A stretch of 64,000 nucleotides of DNA, from positions 4,650,001 to 4,714,000 of the forward strand of contig NZ_CP132942.1 of assembly GCF_040359615.1 (NCBI RefSeq), read 5' to 3'. Both the position numbers and the translations under genes were made by a program. Origin of the DNA: Tunturibacter psychrotolerans (GTDB lineage: Bacteria > Acidobacteriota > Terriglobia > Terriglobales > Acidobacteriaceae). The notes under the pieces were generated by a model that made no database searches, was not told where the DNA came from, and saw only the letters and a program-made list of their open reading frames with translations. Positions within the stretch are counted from its first letter, which is position 1. Every line of letters begins with the position of its first letter. This document shows, piece by piece, positions 60,179-64,000 of the stretch.

Positions 60179-60729
60179 CGTCGCACTCCAATACCCGCAC
60201 GAATCTACGAGGGTGTATCTCAAGGCGCACCCTCTCATACGTTTTTGCCGCGGAAATTCGTGGTCGGCTTACAGCGACGCAATACTACCGGCACGGCTCA
60301 ACATTGTCGTGGTCCAGTAGATTGAGTTGTTTCTCGATCTAATGATTGGCTTATGCGGTTAGATTGATGCGCCAAGAGGTAGGTTTCGAAGGGTGACGGC
60401 TCTCTTTTTGTCCGCCTCCGACAACGCATCCAAAAACTTGCGGTCAGTTGCAAAGAGTGTTCAGAGTGCCTGAAAGAGTCAAGTTCTCGTCGGGGCTTCA
60501 TCCCCCTTTGAACTTCAGTTTTGCAGATGACCTGATCGTAAAAAGTGCCGTCTGTCGGAAGATGTCTGGTGACATAGCCCGAGGAGATGCAAACGCGGGC
60601 CCGAGCGCAAAAAATCCCTACCTTTGGTGGCGGATCTGCCTTTCGGTGGCCTTTCCATTCCTAGCCACTTTCATACCTCTGTGGTGCCCCCTGTTTATCA
60701 TTGCGAAGTACTCCGAGAGGAATGACCCT
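60179..60729. other. Intergenic region between divergent TonB receptor and L,D-transpeptidase genes
   Basis: About 550 bases. The L,D-transpeptidase frame is open back to 60448 with several possible starts, and the residues so encoded include a hydrophobic stretch (SVAFPFLATFIPLWCPLFII), so a longer membrane-anchored form cannot be excluded. The rest shows no gene, strong hairpin or clear promoter. Confidence 0.45.
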
Positions 60730-62472
60730 GTGCGATCTCCACGACAGCTCAAGATTGCCATTCTGCTTTTTTTCGCATCAATGACGTTCAGCAGGCAGAC
60801 CTTCGCGCAGAACGGAAAGAATTCACCTGTCGTGGCCAGCGCCAAAGCTAGTTCCACACAAAAGCCAGACGGTGCAGCGGCTCAGTTGAGTGCGATCGTC
60901 GCCTCTGGGCGCCTTGAGGATCTTCGTTGGCCCAACTTCTCAGACTACCGGTTGCACCTCGTCAACTTTTACCGCCCTTCCGGATACAAACTGGCATGGG
61001 TTCGCGACGGCGAGCCGACCCCCCAGGCCATCGAGCTGATCCAGATATTGCAGAACGCCGATCGGGAGGGCCTTCGAGCGGAGGATTACGACGCCTCACG
61101 CTGGGCAGATCGCCTAAGACTGTTGCGGGGGCCGCATGAAAGCGCTGACGAAGCGCGCTTCGATGCCGCTCTCACCGCGTGCATCATGCGCTATGTCTCC
61201 GACGTGCACATTGGAAGGATCAACCCTGAAAATCTAGGGTTCGAGTTTGATGTCTCTCACAAGAAATTAGACTTGCCGCACTTTGTGCGCGAACGACTGT
61301 TTGATGGCTCCGATCTACATTCAGAATTGGCCGGGATCGAGCCCCCTTTCCCAAGCTACCAACGACTCCGCGCCGCTTTGTTGCACTATATGGAACTGGA
61401 GAAGAGCGGTGACGGGGAGAAAGTGCTTGACGTCGGTGGAGTTTCTCCGGGCGGCCAGTACGCAGGGATCGCAGGACTGACAAGCCGATTGCGACTGTTG
61501 GGCGATCTACCTGACAACGTCACGATACCACCTGACGCCAAGATTTATGACGGACCGTTGGTCGATGCAGTCAAACACTTTCAAAGACGTTTTGGTTTGC
61601 GGCCAACCGGAGAACTCGATTACAAAACCGTGGTCGAGATGAATGTGCCGCTGAGCGATCGTATTGAGCAGATGCAGTTGGGATTGGAAAGGTTCCGCTG
61701 GTTACCATACACATTCAAACAGCCTCCCATTGTTATCAATGTTCCAGAGTTCCGCCTCTACGCGTTCAACGAAAAAAATGAAGTGGGTCTCACGATGAGA
61801 GTGAATGTGGGCGAGGACTATAGCCACCAAACACCTATGTTTGAAGGCAATATCCAGTACCTCGTCTTTCGTCCTTATTGGACTCCCACGCCGAATATTC
61901 TGCGCAATGAGATCATCCCCGATATGGAAAAAAATCCTTCTCTGGAAACCCAAAATCTGGAGCTGGTCAGCGCAAGCGGGAAAGTCATCCGCTCCGGGAA
62001 CGTCACTCCTGCGATGTTGCAGCAGGTTCGATCAGGACAGCTGACGGTGAGGCAACCTCCCGGTCCCGAGAATGGAATGGGACTCGTCAAATTTATGTTC
62101 CCCAACCAACACGACGTCTATATCCACGACACTCCTGCGAGCCTCGATATGTTCTCTGAGGCAACGGAAGGCGAAGAAGGAGAGTTGAAACGCGTCGCGA
62201 GCCATGGGTGCATCCACCTACAAGAACCCGCCAAGTTTGCAGCCTGGCTCCTCCGCAACACTCCCGGTTGGGACTCGGACCGAGTTGAGAAGGCCATGCA
62301 CGACGGCCGAGATAACCTGCAAGTAAATCTCGCCCCAGCTGTTCCCGTGATGATCTTCTACATGACTGTTGTCGTGGAAGAGAACGGCGACGTTCACTTC
62401 TTTCACGATATCTACGACCACGACAGAACGCTCAAGCAGGAGTTGGCCTTGGGTTACCCTTATCCCAAATGA
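60730..62472 (+). CDS. L,D-transpeptidase, YcbB type, with peptidoglycan-binding domain
   Basis: 580 residues if translation starts at the GTG at 60730, where a good signal peptide begins (MRSPRQLKIAILLFFASM, cleavage near TFAQ); GAGG is ten bases upstream. Order: an N-terminal helical domain, a PG_binding_1 segment (DAVKHFQRRFGLRPTGELD, about 265-290), then the YkuD catalytic domain with VINVPEFRLYAF and the active-site SHGCIHLQEP (near residue 490). It forms 3-3 cross-links in peptidoglycan, as YcbB does. The same activity family is encoded convergently just downstream. Confidence 0.88.
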   Translation: MRSPRQLKIAILLFFASMTFSRQTFAQNGKNSPVVASAKASSTQKPDGAAAQLSAIVASGRLEDLRWPNFSDYRLHLVNFYRPSGYKLAWVRDGEPTPQAIELIQILQNADREGLRAEDYDASRWADRLRLLRGPHESADEARFDAALTACIMRYVSDVHIGRINPENLGFEFDVSHKKLDLPHFVRERLFDGSDLHSELAGIEPPFPSYQRLRAALLHYMELEKSGDGEKVLDVGGVSPGGQYAGIAGLTSRLRLLGDLPDNVTIPPDAKIYDGPLVDAVKHFQRRFGLRPTGELDYKTVVEMNVPLSDRIEQMQLGLERFRWLPYTFKQPPIVINVPEFRLYAFNEKNEVGLTMRVNVGEDYSHQTPMFEGNIQYLVFRPYWTPTPNILRNEIIPDMEKNPSLETQNLELVSASGKVIRSGNVTPAMLQQVRSGQLTVRQPPGPENGMGLVKFMFPNQHDVYIHDTPASLDMFSEATEGEEGELKRVASHGCIHLQEPAKFAAWLLRNTPGWDSDRVEKAMHDGRDNLQVNLAPAVPVMIFYMTVVVEENGDVHFFHDIYDHDRTLKQELALGYPYPK

Positions 62473-62516
62473 ACTCAAGCGCCCCTCAATCGCAGATGGT
62501 CGCGACTAGAATGTAA

Positions 62517-63041
62517 TTAGGGTTTGATCTCAATCGGTGTGCCGTCGACTACCACTCGCCAGATTTCGTCGATCTCTGCATTGGTTACTGCGATGCACCC
62601 GTTAGTCCAGTCACCCTGTCGCTGATCTGGCCCTTTGAAGTCATTTGGCAGCCCATGAATGAACAGGTCGCCACCGGTTGGGACACCCAGTTTTCTTGCG
62701 CGAGCCACGTCTTCCGCGTTCGGATAAGAGATGTGAATGGACCTGTGATACTGACTATGTGCGTTATGCCGATCGAGTACGTAGTTGCCTTCAGGAGTTT
62801 TGAGATCGCCTTCCCTGACCTTAAGGCCGACCGGATTACCTCCTAGCGATACGGTGTACGTTTTCAGCACTTCATTGCCCTTCATCAACAGAAGCTTTCT
62901 CTCCCCCTTAAGAACTAGCACTTTGTCTGCTATGGCAGACGCTGGGAAGGAGGGATTGTCGGCTGAAAGCGCATGCGCGAAAACGACCGCTAAAGCGAGA
63001 AGCGAGACAACAGCGAGCTTCGTAATCTTTCCCAACCACAT
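62517..63041 (-). CDS. Small L,D-transpeptidase (YkuD family)
   Basis: 174 residues from the ATG at 63041 (MWLGKITKLA). Signal peptide ending near AHALSAD. The YkuD domain starts at DKVLVLKGERKLLLMKGNE and has LKTPEGNYVLD, FIHGLPN and the catalytic WTNGCIAVTN. It is shorter than the neighbour and lacks a peptidoglycan-binding repeat. It may cross-link peptidoglycan or attach proteins to it. It converges with the YcbB-type gene with only 44 bases between stops and no visible terminator. Confidence 0.9.
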   Translation of the reverse strand: MWLGKITKLAVVSLLALAVVFAHALSADNPSFPASAIADKVLVLKGERKLLLMKGNEVLKTYTVSLGGNPVGLKVREGDLKTPEGNYVLDRHNAHSQYHRSIHISYPNAEDVARARKLGVPTGGDLFIHGLPNDFKGPDQRQGDWTNGCIAVTNAEIDEIWRVVVDGTPIEIKP

Positions 63042-63499
63042 GCTACTCGTGCTCCGCGTTACCGGTGAGAGAGGACACAAGAGGCGCGAAATCCCCCAAT
63101 GGTTAGCCAGGATCAGCTAACCCCGTCAAGGAGAATAACTCACTTGCCAATTGCTTTATAGAAGGATACTCGAGACTGACCAATCATACGAAGGTGGGAT
63201 ATAGAACTGGTCTGCTTTGCGTCGACATAGGGTCCTCAGCATCGATACTGATTTGACGGATAGATCGGGCAAGTTGGTTTTCTAAATAGATTCCCTGAGA
63301 CTGCGCTTCGCTGGATTGCCACTGCTGAACGTAGTTTCACTGGGACGCGCTAGGTATCTCACGCTTCCGAAGGATGCATGTTACCGTTCACGAGAGTCGC
63401 GGACGCGTTTCACCTTCAGGAGAGTAATCAGCATCTTGGGAAGATATGCGTTTACGATGGACGATCTTGCAGCGACCCGGTAAATGAGGAGGAGCTTTG
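63042..63499. other. Intergenic region before the GH3 gene
   Basis: About 460 bases upstream of two divergent genes. It holds only short frames without neighbour-like codon use. It must contain the GH3 promoter, which I cannot place. A strong ribosome site, GAGGAGG, is at its end. Confidence 0.4.
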
Positions 63500-64000
63500 G
63501 TGAAAACAAAGATGCTTGCATTACTCGCGTCGGTTTGCTTTGTGGGCGCTGGTGTTGTCGGAATTGGGCAGTCATTTAAACACGGGACCACGCAACGCGT
63601 GTTCGGCCATCGGTCCGTGCCGCTGCTGACCGTCGACGGATTGACGTTCAAGGATCTGGATCGGAATGGCCGTCTTGATCCGTATGAAGACTGGCGCCTG
63701 CCGGCGGAGACTCGAGCCGCAGACCTCGTCAAGCGTCTGAACGTAGAGCAGTTGGCCGGACTGATGGTGCATGGAACGCTGCCGGGTTCAGGAGCTCTCG
63801 CGGCTATCGGCACCGGGAATCAATACGATCTGGAAAAGTCACGTGATCTGATCGTGAATCGGAATATCTCCAGCTTTATTACTCGTATGGGGGGCGATGC
63901 GAAAGGCCTGGCCGAGCAGAACAATCGAATCCAGGAGCTGGCGGAATCCTCGCCGTTCGGCATTCCAATTACGATCTCGACCGATCCGCGCCACCATTTT
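63500..64000 (+). CDS. Glycoside hydrolase family 3 protein, N-terminal part (cut by window edge)
   Basis: 167 residues seen, start GTG at 63500 with GAGGAGG eight bases upstream; the gene runs off the window. Signal peptide MKTKMLALLASVCFVGAGVV, then the GH3 N-terminal domain: LTVDGLTFKDLDRNGRLDPYEDWR, split here as TVDGLTFKDLD and NGRLDPYEDWR, followed by LNVEQLAGLMVHGTLP and FGIPITISTDPRH. The KDLDRNG.LDPYEDW entry is typical of acidobacterial beta-glucosidase-type GH3 enzymes. Catalytic residues lie beyond the window. It is absent from closed-frame lists because it has no stop here. Confidence 0.85.
   Translation, partial: MKTKMLALLASVCFVGAGVVGIGQSFKHGTTQRVFGHRSVPLLTVDGLTFKDLDRNGRLDPYEDWRLPAETRAADLVKRLNVEQLAGLMVHGTLPGSGALAAIGTGNQYDLEKSRDLIVNRNISSFITRMGGDAKGLAEQNNRIQELAESSPFGIPITISTDPRHHF

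Overview
The window looks like a chromosomal segment of an Acidobacteriota member, most plausibly Terriglobales/Acidobacteriaceae (Edaphobacter/Granulicella-like). This rests on the GC-rich, C-ending codon use, two large Oar-like TonB-dependent receptors with N-terminal carboxypeptidase-regulatory domains, a giant secreted NHL/MBG protein, a pro-kumamolisin peptidase, a DUF5666-type protein and treY-treZ next to a GH15 enzyme. No 16S gene is present, so the assignment is inferred from gene content. No insertion sequence, prophage or CRISPR array was seen.

Layout. 1-4.3 kb: end of an unknown gene, a secreted PQQ-type sugar dehydrogenase, a tandem HD/HD-GYP signalling protein and an M23 peptidoglycan peptidase. 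4.5-10.4 kb: thiL, a PLP-dependent cystathionine lyase-like enzyme coupled to an unknown gene, rsmD, a membrane protein of the site-2-protease family whose zinc motif is lost, rsmI and an unknown gene. 10.5-13.6 kb: a compact cysM / JAMM peptidase / sulfur-carrier / MoeZ-like cluster, matching the protein-thiocarboxylate route to cysteine known from mycobacteria. The carrier has five extra residues after its Gly-Gly. 13.6-24.7 kb: hom and a guanine deaminase on the minus strand, then a plus-strand purine-degradation operon (allantoinase, OHCU decarboxylase, HIU hydrolase, urate oxidase, allantoate amidohydrolase, ureidoglycine aminohydrolase, ureidoglycolate amidohydrolase), an aldehyde dehydrogenase and homogentisate dioxygenase.

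24.8-29 kb: a TonB-dependent receptor with its upstream DUF5666-like partner. 29.2-38.2 kb: treZ-treY-GH15 on the minus strand, then a glycosyltransferase-like protein and an MscS-related membrane protein, which together suggest a compatible-solute/osmotic-response block. 38.4-42.3 kb: S53 peptidase, small ABM-like protein, CadD-like transporter and an unknown secreted protein. Dispersed GTCATCCCC palindromes occur here, and one of them supplies the first codons of the GH15 gene. 42.7-47.8 kb: three-subunit xanthine dehydrogenase and an XdhC-type maturation factor. With the 15-22 kb operon this gives a complete guanine/xanthine to glyoxylate and ammonia pathway in one window.

48.2-55.2 kb: a 1745-residue secreted NHL/MBG protein followed by an OmpA-like outer-membrane protein, then tRNA-Pro(CGG). 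55.7-64 kb: two AhpD-like proteins, a second TonB-dependent receptor, two convergent L,D-transpeptidases and the start of a GH3 glycosidase cut by the window edge.

Start sites were adjusted where a Shine-Dalgarno sequence or family length pointed to an internal start. All functions come from reading translated motifs by eye; no database search was run.
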